A stretch of 64,000 bases of DNA from Blastococcus sp. HT6-30 (GTDB lineage Bacteria > Actinomycetota > Actinomycetes > Mycobacteriales > Geodermatophilaceae): contig NZ_CP155792.1 of NCBI RefSeq assembly GCF_039729015.1, forward strand, positions 764,001 to 828,000, read 5' to 3'. Of the stretch, positions 25,020-33,846 are shown in pieces. The position numbers were made by a program, and so were the translations under genes. The stretch's first letter is position 1; each line of letters begins with the position of its first letter. The notes under the pieces were generated by a model, which made no database searches, was not told the DNA's origin, and saw only the letters and a list, made by a program, of their open reading frames with translations.

Positions 25020-26000
25020 TCAGTTGGCGTGCAGCTCCGCGTTCAGCGCACCCCAGGTGCCCTCGCGGACGAGGACCTCCAGCGCGCCGGTGATGCTGTT
25101 GCGCCGGAAGAGCAAGCCGTTCCGGCCGGACAGCTCCCGGGCCTTGACGACCGAGCCGTCCGGGAGCGTGACCCGGGAGCCGGCGGTCACGTAGCAGCCG
25201 GCCTCGACGACGCAGCCGTCGCCGAGGGATATGCCGACGCCGGCATTGGCGCCGAGCAGGCAGCCGCTGCCGATGGAGATCACCTGCGTGCCGCCGCCGG
25301 ACAGGGTGCCCATGATCGACGCGCTGCCGCCGATGTCGCTGTCGGCGCCCACGACGACGCCGGCGCTGATCCGGCCCTCGACCATCGAGGGGCCGAGCGT
25401 CCCCGCGTTGAAGTTCACGAACCCCTCGTGCATGACGGTCGTGCCCTCGGCCAGGTGGGCGCCCAGCCGAACCCGGTCGCCGTCGGCGACCCGGACGCCG
25501 GAGGGGATGACGTAGTCGACCATCCGCGGGAACTTGTCGACGCCGAAGACGGTTACGTGGCCGACGGCGGCGCGCAGGCGGTGGGCGTTGAACCCGGTGG
25601 CCTCCACCGGGCCGGCGCTGGTCCAGGCCACGTTGGTGAGCAGGCCGAAGACGCCGGTCATGTTGGCGCCGTGCGGCCGGATCAGCCGGTGCGAGAGCAG
25701 GTGCAGCCGCAGCCAGACGTCGTGGGTGTCCACCGGCGGGGCGGCGAGGTCGGCGATGACCGTGCGGACGGCGATCACCTCGACGCCGCGGATCTCGTCG
25801 CGGCGCACCAGACCGCCGTAGTCGGGGCCGAGCTCGCCGGAGAGCTCGAGCGCGCCCAGCCGGGTGGTGCCCGTCGCGGCACCGGCGGGCGCGCCCAGCC
25901 GGGGCTCGGGGTACCAGGTGTCGAGCACGGTGCCCGAGGGGCTGACGGTCGCCAGACCGGCGGCCACGGCTGAGACGGGAGCGGACGCTGCGTCAGTCAC
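25020..26000 (-). CDS. dapD: Tetrahydrodipicolinate N-succinyltransferase
   Basis: A 326-residue actinobacterial-type DapD. It transfers succinyl from succinyl-CoA to tetrahydrodipicolinate in diaminopimelate and lysine synthesis. The C-terminal half is a left-handed beta helix of hexapeptide repeats (for example [20 protein letters not shown]). [15 protein letters not shown] and [10 protein letters not shown] line the acceptor and CoA sites in this family. The GTG at 26000 is preceded by TAGCGT seven bases away, fitting a leaderless mRNA. The gene is divergent from dapE, so both succinylase-branch genes share one control region. Confidence 0.95.
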   Translation of the reverse strand: MTDAASAPVSAVAAGLATVSPSGTVLDTWYPEPRLGAPAGAATGTTRLGALELSGELGPDYGGLVRRDEIRGVEVIAVRTVIADLAAPPVDTHDVWLRLHLLSHRLIRPHGANMTGVFGLLTNVAWTSAGPVEATGFNAHRLRAAVGHVTVFGVDKFPRMVDYVIPSGVRVADGDRVRLGAHLAEGTTVMHEGFVNFNAGTLGPSMVEGRISAGVVVGADSDIGGSASIMGTLSGGGTQVISIGSGCLLGANAGVGISLGDGCVVEAGCYVTAGSRVTLPDGSVVKARELSGRNGLLFRRNSITGALEVLVREGTWGALNAELHAN

Positions 26001-26007
26001 GCCGACG

Positions 26008-26064
26008 ACGCTACCGAGCAGCTCCCGCGCCGCGGCGGCCGGTCGGCCCTGCGGGACCTAGGCT
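26008..26064. promoter_or_regulatory. Divergent dapD/dapE promoter region
   Basis: On the minus strand TAGCGT (26008-26013) ends seven bases before the dapD GTG. On the plus strand TAGGCT (26059-26064) ends eight bases before the dapE GTG. Both fit actinobacterial -10 boxes of leaderless transcripts. No ribosome binding site precedes either start. Confidence 0.5.
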
Positions 26065-26072
26065 TCCTCGTC

Positions 26073-27196
26073 GTGAGCACCCCGCCGCAGCTCGACCTGT
26101 CCGCCGACGTCCTCGCCCTGACCCGCGCACTGGTGGACGTGCCGTCGGTGTCCGGCAGCGAGACGGCGCTGGCCGACGCGGTCGAGTCAGCCCTGCGCGC
26201 GCTCGGCGGCCTGGAGGTGCAGCGCGTGGGTGACGCCGTGCTCGCCCGCACCAACCTCGACCGGCCGACCCGAGTCGTCCTCGCCGGCCACCTGGACACC
26301 GTGCCGATCGCCGACAACCTGCCCAGCCGGCTGGACGAGGCGACCGGCCGGCTCTACGGCTGCGGCACCAGCGACATGAAGGCCGGCGACGCGGTCATGC
26401 TGCGGCTGGCGGCGGTCTTCGGGGTGCCCGGCGCCGAGCCCGCGCACGACCTGACGTTCGTCTTCTACGACAACGAGGAGGTCGAGGCGGTCAAGAACGG
26501 CCTCGGCCGGGTCGCCCGCGAGCGGCGGGGCTGGCTCTACGGCGACCTCGCGATCCTGCTCGAGCCGACCGACGGCGAGATCGAGGCCGGCTGCCAGGGG
26601 ACGTTGCGCGCGGTGCTGGAGACGAGTGGCCGCCGGGCGCACAGCGCTCGCAGCTGGCTGGGGGAGAACGCCATCCACGGGCTGGCCGACGCGCTCACCG
26701 TGCTGGCCGCCTACCGTCCGCGCGAGGTGGAGATCGACGGCTGCACCTACCGGGAGGGGCTCAACGCGGTGGGCATCGCCGGCGGGGTCGCCGGGAACGT
26801 CATCCCCGACGCGTCCTCCGTCACCGTGAACTTCCGCTACGCCCCCGACCGCGACGAGGACGCCGCCGAGGCGCACGTCCGCGAGGTCTTCGCCGACGCG
26901 CTGGCGGCGGGGGCCACGCTGACCGTCGTCGACAACTCCGGGGGAGCGCTGCCCGGGCTGGCCGAGCCGGCGGCCGCTGCGTTCGTCGCGGCCGTCGGCC
27001 GTCCCGCGCGCGCCAAGCTCGGCTGGACCGACGTCGCCCGGTTCGCCGCCTTCGGCATCCCGGCGGTCAACTACGGCCCGGGTGACCCCCAGCTGGCCCA
27101 CACCCGCGAGGAGCACGTCGCCGTCGCCCGGCTGCAGCCGGCCCTCGACGCGCTGACCGCCTACCTGTCCGGGACCCCCGTCACGAGGAGCGAGGC

Positions 27197-27200
<4 letters not shown>
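26073..27200 (+). CDS. dapE: Succinyl-diaminopimelate desuccinylase
   Basis: A 375-residue M20 metallohydrolase that releases succinate to give LL-diaminopimelate. Metal and catalytic elements in order: LAGHLDTVP (His ligand and Asp), [13 protein letters not shown] (bridging Asp), [11 protein letters not shown] (catalytic Glu then ligand Glu) and a late HTREEHV histidine. Between them lies the lid/dimerisation domain. It is a full-length actinobacterial DapE. The LOG-family gene overlaps its stop (ATGA). Together with dapC and dapD in this window it covers the succinylase branch. Confidence 0.95.
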
Positions 27201-28027
<827 letters not shown>

Positions 28028-28028
28028 G

Positions 28029-28397
28029 GTGCTGTCCTTCCTCGTCTTCGTCGTCGCCGCCCTGCTGGTCGGCGGGGTGCTGTTCGTGGTGGCGGCGCTG
28101 CTCCTCGGGAGGGGGGAGACCCAGCCCCCGGCGGAGCCGGACCGTTCGCCGGTGCACCTGCCCGACGACCGGCGGGTGGTGTCCGAGGACGTCCGGTCGC
28201 TGCGGATCTCGGTCACCCTGCGCGGCTACCGGATGGCCGAGGTCGACTGGCTGATCGACCAGCTCGCGCTGGCCCTGGACGAGCGGGACGCCGAGATCGC
28301 GGCGCTGCGGGCCGAGCTCGCCGCACGCGCCCACGAGGAGCTGCCGACCGACCCCGGGGTCGCGTCGTCCGACGAAGGGGGGACCCGGGATGCCTGA
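28029..28397 (+). CDS. Membrane-anchored DivIVA-domain protein
   Basis: A 122-residue protein with one N-terminal membrane helix (LSFLVFVVAALLVGGVLFVV). A short linker leads to a small DivIVA-like motif, TLRGYRMAEVDWLIDQLALA, which continues into a predicted coiled coil (ALDERDAEIAALRAELAA). The motif matches the short DivI1A domain. The GTG starts one base after the LOG gene stop region, and its end overlaps the SRPBCC gene. Its likely role is in polar growth or division scaffolding. It is much shorter than true DivIVA/Wag31. Confidence 0.8.
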   Translation: MLSFLVFVVAALLVGGVLFVVAALLLGRGETQPPAEPDRSPVHLPDDRRVVSEDVRSLRISVTLRGYRMAEVDWLIDQLALALDERDAEIAALRAELAARAHEELPTDPGVASSDEGGTRDA

Positions 28398-28860
28398 GCT
28401 GGTCGAGCGGATCGAGGTGGCGGCGCCACCGGAGCGGGTGTGGGCGGCGCTGACCGCCTGGACCCGCCAGGGCGAGTGGATGGTCGCGACCGACGTGCGG
28501 ACCGTCGCCGGGCCGGCGCAGGGCGTCGGTGGCCGGCTGGCCGCGCGCACCGGGCTGCCGCTGCCCGGCGGGCGGCACGTCGGGCTGCTCGACACCATGG
28601 TCATCACGAAGTGGGACCCGCCGCGGCTGGTGGAGGTGCAGCACACCGGGCGGCTGGTGCGCGGCCCCGGCATCTTCGAGATCGAGGGCCGCGGAGAGCA
28701 CAGCTCCTTCGTCTGGACCGAGCGGCTGCACCTGCCCTACGGCCCGCTCGGGCAGGTCGGCTGGGTTCTGGTCAAGCCGTTCGCGCTCGTGGGCATCCGC
28801 CGGTCGCTGAAGCGGTTCGCGGCCTTCGCCCGCACCTTCGAGCCGGCTGCGGAGGCGTGA
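28390..28860 (+). CDS. SRPBCC (polyketide cyclase-like) family protein
   Basis: A 156-residue START/SRPBCC fold protein. The opening VERIEVAAPPERVWAALTAW is diagnostic, followed by strands including ITKWDPPRLVEVQHTGRLV and SSFVWTERLHLPYG. Such proteins bind hydrophobic ligands in a large cavity. No catalytic motif can be named. It overlaps the DivIVA-like gene upstream and the EamA transporter downstream (GTGA), so it is part of a tightly packed operon from dapE to the transporter. Confidence 0.88.
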   Translation: MPELVERIEVAAPPERVWAALTAWTRQGEWMVATDVRTVAGPAQGVGGRLAARTGLPLPGGRHVGLLDTMVITKWDPPRLVEVQHTGRLVRGPGIFEIEGRGEHSSFVWTERLHLPYGPLGQVGWVLVKPFALVGIRRSLKRFAAFARTFEPAAEA

Positions 28861-29759
28861 GCCGGCGGGGCTGGGCGCTGTTCCTCACCATGTCGGTGAT
28901 CTGGGGCGTGCCCTACCTGCTGATCAAGGTGGCCGTCGGGGAGGTGTCCCCGGTGTCGGTCGTCTTCGCCCGCTGCGTGGTCGGTGCCGCCCTGCTGCTG
29001 CCCTGGACGATCGCCCGGGGGCTGCTGCGCCCGGCGCTGCGCCACTGGAAGCCCCTCCTGCTGTTCACCGCGCTGGAGATGACCGCGCCCTGGCTGCTGC
29101 TGTCCTACGCCGAGCAGAGCCTGTCCAGCTCGCTCACCGGGCTGCTGGTGGCGGGCGTGCCGTTCGTCGCGGCCCTGGCCGCGCGGCTGGCCGGTGAGGA
29201 CGAGCGGCTGACACCGGTGCGGCTGCTCGGCATGGGCATCGGCGTCGTCGGCATCGCCGTCCTCCTGGGGCTGGACCTCGAGGGTGCCCACCTCCTGCCG
29301 ATCGTCGCGGTCGGCCTCGTGGTGGTGGGGTACGCGACCGCCCCGCTGGTGGTCAGCCGCGCGCTGCCCGACGTCCCGGGCGTGGCCGCGGCCTCGATCG
29401 CCCTGGTGGTCACCGCGGTGGTCTACGCGCCGTTCGCGGTACCCCGGCTGGGCCGGGTGGCCGACGCGTCGTCGGCGGCGCTGCTGTCCCTGCTCGGGCT
29501 GGGCGTGCTGTGCACCGCGGTGGCGCTGGCGTTGTTCTTCGCGCTGATCCGGGAGGTCGGCCCCCAGCGGGCGCTGGTCATCACCTTCGTCAACCCGGTG
29601 GTCGCCGTGGTGCTGGGCGTGCTGCTGCTCGACGAGCCGTTCACCCTGGGCCTGGCCCTCGGGCTGCCGCTGGTGCTGGTCGGCTGCGTCCTCGCGACCC
29701 GGCGCGGCCCCGCACGGCCGGCGCCGAGCGTCGCGGCCGTCGACTCCGCCGCCCGGTAG
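28857..29759 (+). CDS. EamA/DMT family transporter
   Basis: A 300-residue protein with ten predicted membrane helices in two EamA repeats. The first repeat opens GWALFLTMSVIWGVPYLLIK and contains EMTAPWLLLSYAEQSLSS. The second ends GPQRALVITFVNPVVAVVLG. These signatures are typical of drug/metabolite exporters. The GTG overlaps the SRPBCC stop. The substrate is unknown. A second, unrelated EamA gene lies at 55.2 kb. It is the last gene of the dapE-LOG-DivIVA-SRPBCC run. Confidence 0.9.
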   Translation: MSRRGWALFLTMSVIWGVPYLLIKVAVGEVSPVSVVFARCVVGAALLLPWTIARGLLRPALRHWKPLLLFTALEMTAPWLLLSYAEQSLSSSLTGLLVAGVPFVAALAARLAGEDERLTPVRLLGMGIGVVGIAVLLGLDLEGAHLLPIVAVGLVVVGYATAPLVVSRALPDVPGVAAASIALVVTAVVYAPFAVPRLGRVADASSAALLSLLGLGVLCTAVALALFFALIREVGPQRALVITFVNPVVAVVLGVLLLDEPFTLGLALGLPLVLVGCVLATRRGPARPAPSVAAVDSAAR

Positions 29760-29885
29760 CCAGCCCAGCCGGCGCAGGCTCGCGAAGGTGTCGATGCCGG
29801 CGCGCACGCCCGGCGACGGTACTGGCGGCGGTCCCGCCTCACCGGTCGGCCGGGAGCGTCGGTGGCCGGCGCTAGCGTCGGGTGC

Positions 29886-30437
29886 GTGCAGCGCTGCGCC
29901 TGGGCCACCAGCGCCCCCGAGTACGTCACCTACCACGACGAGGAGTGGGGGACGCCGCTGCGCGGGGACGACGCGCTGTTCGAGCGGCTCACCCTGGAGG
30001 CGTTCCAGTCCGGGCTGTCCTGGATCACGATCCTCCGCAAGCGCCCCGCCTTCCGGGCGGCGTTCGCCGGCTTCTCGATCGACGCGGTCGCCGCCTTCAC
30101 CGCCGAGGACCAGGCGCGGCTGATGGCCGACGCGGGCATCGTGCGGAACCGGGCGAAGATCGCCGCCGCCGTCTCGAACGCCCGGGCGGCGCAGGAGTTG
30201 CCCGAGGGGTTGTCGGACCTCCTCTGGTCGTTCGCCCCGGCCGGTCCGCGGCGGCGCCCGGCCACCCTCGCCGACGTGCCGGCGACCAGCCCGGAGTCGG
30301 TCGCGATGGCCAAGGCGCTCAAGGGGCGGGGCTTCGTCTTCGTCGGCCCGACCACGGCATATGCGCTGATGCAGGCCACCGGGATGGTCGACGACCACGT
30401 CGCGGAGTGCTTCCGCGCATCACCCGCACGGGCCTGA
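29886..30437 (+). CDS. tag: DNA-3-methyladenine glycosylase I
   Basis: A 183-residue base-excision repair enzyme that removes 3-methyladenine from alkylated DNA. From the GTG at 29886 the zinc-snap residues fall at C4 and H17, the same numbers as E. coli Tag, and H171/C175 form the second pair. That fixes the start. TYHDEEWGTP, AFQSGLSWITILRKR and FVGPTTAYALMQATG are family marks. TAGCGT at 29873-29878 ends seven bases before the start, so the mRNA may be leaderless. DUF3117 follows, the same order as in mycobacteria (as recalled). Confidence 0.94.
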   Translation: MQRCAWATSAPEYVTYHDEEWGTPLRGDDALFERLTLEAFQSGLSWITILRKRPAFRAAFAGFSIDAVAAFTAEDQARLMADAGIVRNRAKIAAAVSNARAAQELPEGLSDLLWSFAPAGPRRRPATLADVPATSPESVAMAKALKGRGFVFVGPTTAYALMQATGMVDDHVAECFRASPARA

Positions 30438-30439
30438 TG

Positions 30440-30468
30440 TTGGACGTCGGCCGCCCATACGGGATCAT
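30440..30468 (+). promoter_or_regulatory. Candidate promoter for the DUF3117 gene
   Basis: TTGGAC (30440-30445) and GATCAT (30463-30468) with a 17-base spacer, about 75 bases upstream of the start. AAGGAGG lies just before the ATG. Confidence 0.45.
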
Positions 30469-30543
30469 TGCTCCAGAGCTCACAGCATCGGACACCACGC
30501 GCCTGTTCACGGAGCAGGTGTGTGGCTGGCGAAGGAGGCACGC

Positions 30544-30711
30544 ATGGCGGCCATGAAGCCGCGCACGGGTGAAGGTCCCCTCGAGGTCACCAAGGAAGGG
30601 CGCGGCCTGGTCATGCGCGTACCGCTGGAAGGCGGCGGTCGCCTGGTGGTGGAGCTGTCGCCGGACGAGGCGGCCGCGCTGTCGGAGGCACTGAAGGGCG
30701 CGATCAGCTGA
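30544..30711 (+). CDS. DUF3117 small conserved protein
   Basis: A 55-residue protein found in nearly all actinobacteria at high identity. The whole sequence matches DUF3117: MKPRTGEGPLEVTKEGRGL, VMRVPLEGGGRLVVELSPDE and AAALSEALK. It starts at the ATG at 30544 with AAGGAGG upstream. It has no cysteines, membrane span or known domain. Its conservation next to tag and upstream of glgA/glgC in other genera implies a basic role, but none is established. Confidence 0.93.
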   Translation: MAAMKPRTGEGPLEVTKEGRGLVMRVPLEGGGRLVVELSPDEAAALSEALKGAIS

Positions 30712-30827
30712 CACCTCCCGCGAGCCTGCCCCCGGGCAGCCCCGCGCAGGACGACACGGCCCCGGCCGTCGGCACACCGTCGGCGACCGGGGCCGCGCCG
30801 TTCCCCCGGGTCGAGGTCCTGCCCGCC

Positions 30828-32321
30828 GTGCCCGCCCTCGGGCCCGACGACGTGCTGGCGGTGCCGGTCGCCACCGGTGCCGTCCTCCCGCCGTGGCTGA
30901 CCGCCGCCCCGGAGCCGGTCGTGGACCCGGGCCTGCTGGCCGGTGCGCTGGCCGACACGGGCAACACCGGCCGGCTGCGCCACCTCACGAACGTGCCGAT
31001 CGCCGGCCGCCGTCCTCGCAGCGTCGTCGCCGTCGGTGTGGGTGACGGCGCGCTGCCGGACGTGCGCAGCTACGCGGCCGGCGCCGTCCGGCGGGGGCAG
31101 ACGCTGGCCGCCCACGGCGCCCGGCGCCTGGTGCTGCCGTTGGACGGCGCCGTCGCCCCGGCGGGGGCCGCGGAGGTCCGGGTCGCCGTGGAGGCGGCCC
31201 TGCTCGCCGGGTACCGGTTCCGCGACTCCTCGCGGGCGCACCCGCCCCGGCTGGCGACCGTCGTCGTCGTCCTCGCCGACGCCGGCGATCCCGCGGTCGC
31301 AGCCGCCGCCCGCGCCGCGCAGGTCGCCGCCGCCGCCGTCGCCTGGGCCCGCGACCTGGTCAACACCCCGCCCAGCACCAAGAATCCCGCGTGGCTGGCC
31401 GAGCAAGCCGTGGACCGGCTCGCCGGGCTGCCGCACGTGGAGGTCACCGTGCTGGGCCGGGCGGAGCTGACGGCCGGCGGCTTCGGGGGAGTCCTCGCCG
31501 TCGGTGGCGGCTCGGCCGCCCCGCCGTGCGTCGTCGTCGCGGCCTACCGGCACCCGGACGCCGGGCCGGCGCACCCGGTCGTCGTCGGCACGGGCACCAC
31601 CTTCGACACCGGCGGCCTCTCGCTCACCCGCTCGGCCGCCGTGCGGCACACCAAGACCGACACCGCCGGGGGCGCCGCCGTCCTCGCCGCGGTGGAGGCC
31701 GCTGCGCGCCTGGCGCTGCCGGTCGCCGTGACGGCGGTCGTGCCGGTGGCGGAGAACGCGGTGTCGGGCTCGTCCTACCGCCCGTCGGACGTGGTCCGGC
31801 ACGTGGACGGTCGCACGACGGAGGTGCGCACCACCGTGGCCGACGCGCGGCTGGTCCTCGCCGACGCGCTGGCCCACGCCCGGCTGCGGCTGGGGGCGAC
31901 CGCGCTGGTCGACGTCGCCGTGCTGACCGCAGCGGCGAAGGTGGCCCTGGGCGCCCGCACCGCGGCGCTGTACGCGACCACCGACGGCCTGGCCGCCGTC
32001 CTCGCTGCCGCCGGGGCGCAGGCCGGCGAGCCGTCCTGGCGGCTGCCGCTGGCCCAGGAGCACGAGGAGTCGCCCGACGACGGCGTCGCCGACGCGACGG
32101 ACGCACCGGCCGGGCCGGGCGCGACCACCGCGGCGCTGTTCCTCCGGCCGTTCGCCGGGAACCTGCCGTGGGCCCACCTGGACATCGCCGGCCCGGCGCG
32201 CGCCGGCGCCGACGAGGGAGAGCTGGTCCGGGGCGGCACCGGGTTCGCGACCCGCACGCTGCTCCGCTGGCTGGAGGCCGGTGCGCCGGTCGCGCCGGGC
32301 GTGCGGCAGGCGGACCGGTAG
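30828..32321 (+). CDS. M17 leucyl aminopeptidase homologue with altered active site
   Basis: A 497-residue M17 family protein if it starts at the GTG at 30828. The frame is open up to a CTG at 30708 that overlaps the DUF3117 stop, so a longer form is possible. The fold is clear: NTPPSTKNP, FDTGGLSL, DTAGGAAVLAAVEAA, ENAVSGSSYRPSDVV, RLVLADALAHAR. However, residues matching bovine lens aminopeptidase K250, K262, D332 and E334 are T255, T267, V337 and D339. D255, D273 and R336 are kept as D260, D278 and R341. Spacing is identical, so the alignment is firm. Two metal ligands and the catalytic lysine are lost, so classical aminopeptidase activity is doubtful. Confidence 0.85.
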   Translation: MPALGPDDVLAVPVATGAVLPPWLTAAPEPVVDPGLLAGALADTGNTGRLRHLTNVPIAGRRPRSVVAVGVGDGALPDVRSYAAGAVRRGQTLAAHGARRLVLPLDGAVAPAGAAEVRVAVEAALLAGYRFRDSSRAHPPRLATVVVVLADAGDPAVAAAARAAQVAAAAVAWARDLVNTPPSTKNPAWLAEQAVDRLAGLPHVEVTVLGRAELTAGGFGGVLAVGGGSAAPPCVVVAAYRHPDAGPAHPVVVGTGTTFDTGGLSLTRSAAVRHTKTDTAGGAAVLAAVEAAARLALPVAVTAVVPVAENAVSGSSYRPSDVVRHVDGRTTEVRTTVADARLVLADALAHARLRLGATALVDVAVLTAAAKVALGARTAALYATTDGLAAVLAAAGAQAGEPSWRLPLAQEHEESPDDGVADATDAPAGPGATTAALFLRPFAGNLPWAHLDIAGPARAGADEGELVRGGTGFATRTLLRWLEAGAPVAPGVRQADR

Positions 32322-32379
32322 GGCCCCGCTGGGCAGGCGCGAGGGCCCCGGGAGAAGCTGGTGCCGTGGTGGACGAGCG

Positions 32380-33843
32380 ATGAGCGAGGACCAGGGGGTC
32401 GTGTTCCCGGCCGGGCCCGACGGACGGCGCAGCACCGCGGCGCTCGGCCGCGCCGTCGTCGCCGACGCGCTGCGGCCGGTGGACGCAGCCGGGGCGTTGG
32501 CCGCCGAGCGGGAGACGAACTGGCGGGCGGGCTACCTGACCCACTTCCGTCGGCTGGTCGAGGCCGGGCTGACCGCACCGGAGGCCGCCCGGGCGATCGC
32601 CGACGCCGGCCTCGTCGCCCTCCACCGGCGCATGCGGGTGGCCGGGCCGGGCGGCGAGACCGGGTTGGACGGACTGGCCACCGTGCCCGCCGGCCGGTCG
32701 CTGCACACCGCCGCGGTGACCGGCACCGCCGAGCCGGAGCGGGAGCTCTCGCTGCCCTTCCACGGGAGCCGGTTGCGGGGTGACGCCCTGCTGCGCCAGG
32801 TGGATGCCTGGGTGGCGTCGGGGGTGATCGAGCCCTCGTGCGGCGACGCGGTGCGCACCGTCGCGGCGCACCCGGAGTGGCTGTCGCTGCCCGACCGCAC
32901 CGTGGTGGTGCTGGGCGCCGGCGCGGAGATGGGCCCGCTGACCGCGCTGCTGCGGTGGGGTGCACGGGTGGCGGGGCTGGACCTGCCCCGCGCACCGCTG
33001 TGGGAGCGGGTGCTCGAGACCGCCCGCTCAGGCGCCGGGACGCTGCTCGTGCCGATGGCCGACCCGGGTCCGGACGCCGGCGCCGCAGGTGCGGGAGCCG
33101 ACCTGATCGCCGAGGTGCCGGCGGTCGCCGACTGGACCGCCGGGCTGCCCGGCAGCGTGGTCCTCGGCAACTACGTCTACGCCGACGGCGCCACGAACGT
33201 GCGGGTGTCGGCGGCCGTCGACGCGCTCACGGTGCGGGTGGCGGCGGAGCGCGGCGACCTCGCCCTGGCGTTCCTCGCCACGCCCACCGACGTCTTCGCC
33301 GTGCCCGCCGATGCTGTCGAGCAGTCGGTGCGGGCGTACGCGGGCCGGACCCGCACGGCCAAGGTGCTCGGCCGGCCGCTGCGCACGGTGTCGGGCGGGC
33401 GGCTGCTGCAGCGCGCCTACGTGCCCGGGACCGACCCCGGCATCGCCGACAGCCTGGTGGCGCAGCAGGGCCCGAACTACGCCCTGGCCAAGCGGCTGCA
33501 GCGGTGGCGGGCGACGGTCGCGCGCGCCGCGGGCAGCACGGTGTCGATGAACGTCGCCCCGCCGACGCGCACCCGGTCGGTGGTGAAGAACCGGGCGCTT
33601 GCCGCGGCCTACGCGGGTGCCCACCGGTTCGGTGTCGAGATCTTCGAGCCGGCCACGTCCAACGTGCTCATGGCCGCGCTGTTGGTGCACGACCTGCACA
33701 CCGGTGGCGGACCGGCGCAGGAGCACCCGTGGGAGGACGAGGCGCACGCGGCGGCGCACGGCGGCCTGTGGCGCGGGGCCTACCAGCCGCGCAGCGCTCT
33801 CGGGCTGGCCGCGCTGCTGGGCTACGGCTCCGCCCGGGGGTGA
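32380..33843 (+). CDS. Conserved protein of unknown function with a Rossmann-like motif
   Basis: A 487-residue soluble protein that I cannot assign. Codon bias and length show it is real. A nucleotide-binding-like motif, VVVLGAGAEMGPLTALLRWG, lies near residues 175-194, preceded by a helical N-terminal part (ETNWRAGYLTHFRRLVEAGL). A later segment is rich in conserved-looking motifs (VLGNYVYADGATNVRV, SVVKNRALAAAYAGAHRFG). No signal peptide or membrane span. The ATG at 32380 sits 58 bases after the M17-like gene. It converges with the phytoene desaturase gene, with only three bases between stops. It could be a dehydrogenase-like or SAM-binding enzyme, but the evidence is thin. Confidence 0.7.
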   Translation: MSEDQGVVFPAGPDGRRSTAALGRAVVADALRPVDAAGALAAERETNWRAGYLTHFRRLVEAGLTAPEAARAIADAGLVALHRRMRVAGPGGETGLDGLATVPAGRSLHTAAVTGTAEPERELSLPFHGSRLRGDALLRQVDAWVASGVIEPSCGDAVRTVAAHPEWLSLPDRTVVVLGAGAEMGPLTALLRWGARVAGLDLPRAPLWERVLETARSGAGTLLVPMADPGPDAGAAGAGADLIAEVPAVADWTAGLPGSVVLGNYVYADGATNVRVSAAVDALTVRVAAERGDLALAFLATPTDVFAVPADAVEQSVRAYAGRTRTAKVLGRPLRTVSGGRLLQRAYVPGTDPGIADSLVAQQGPNYALAKRLQRWRATVARAAGSTVSMNVAPPTRTRSVVKNRALAAAYAGAHRFGVEIFEPATSNVLMAALLVHDLHTGGGPAQEHPWEDEAHAAAHGGLWRGAYQPRSALGLAALLGYGSARG

Positions 33844-33846
33844 GGG

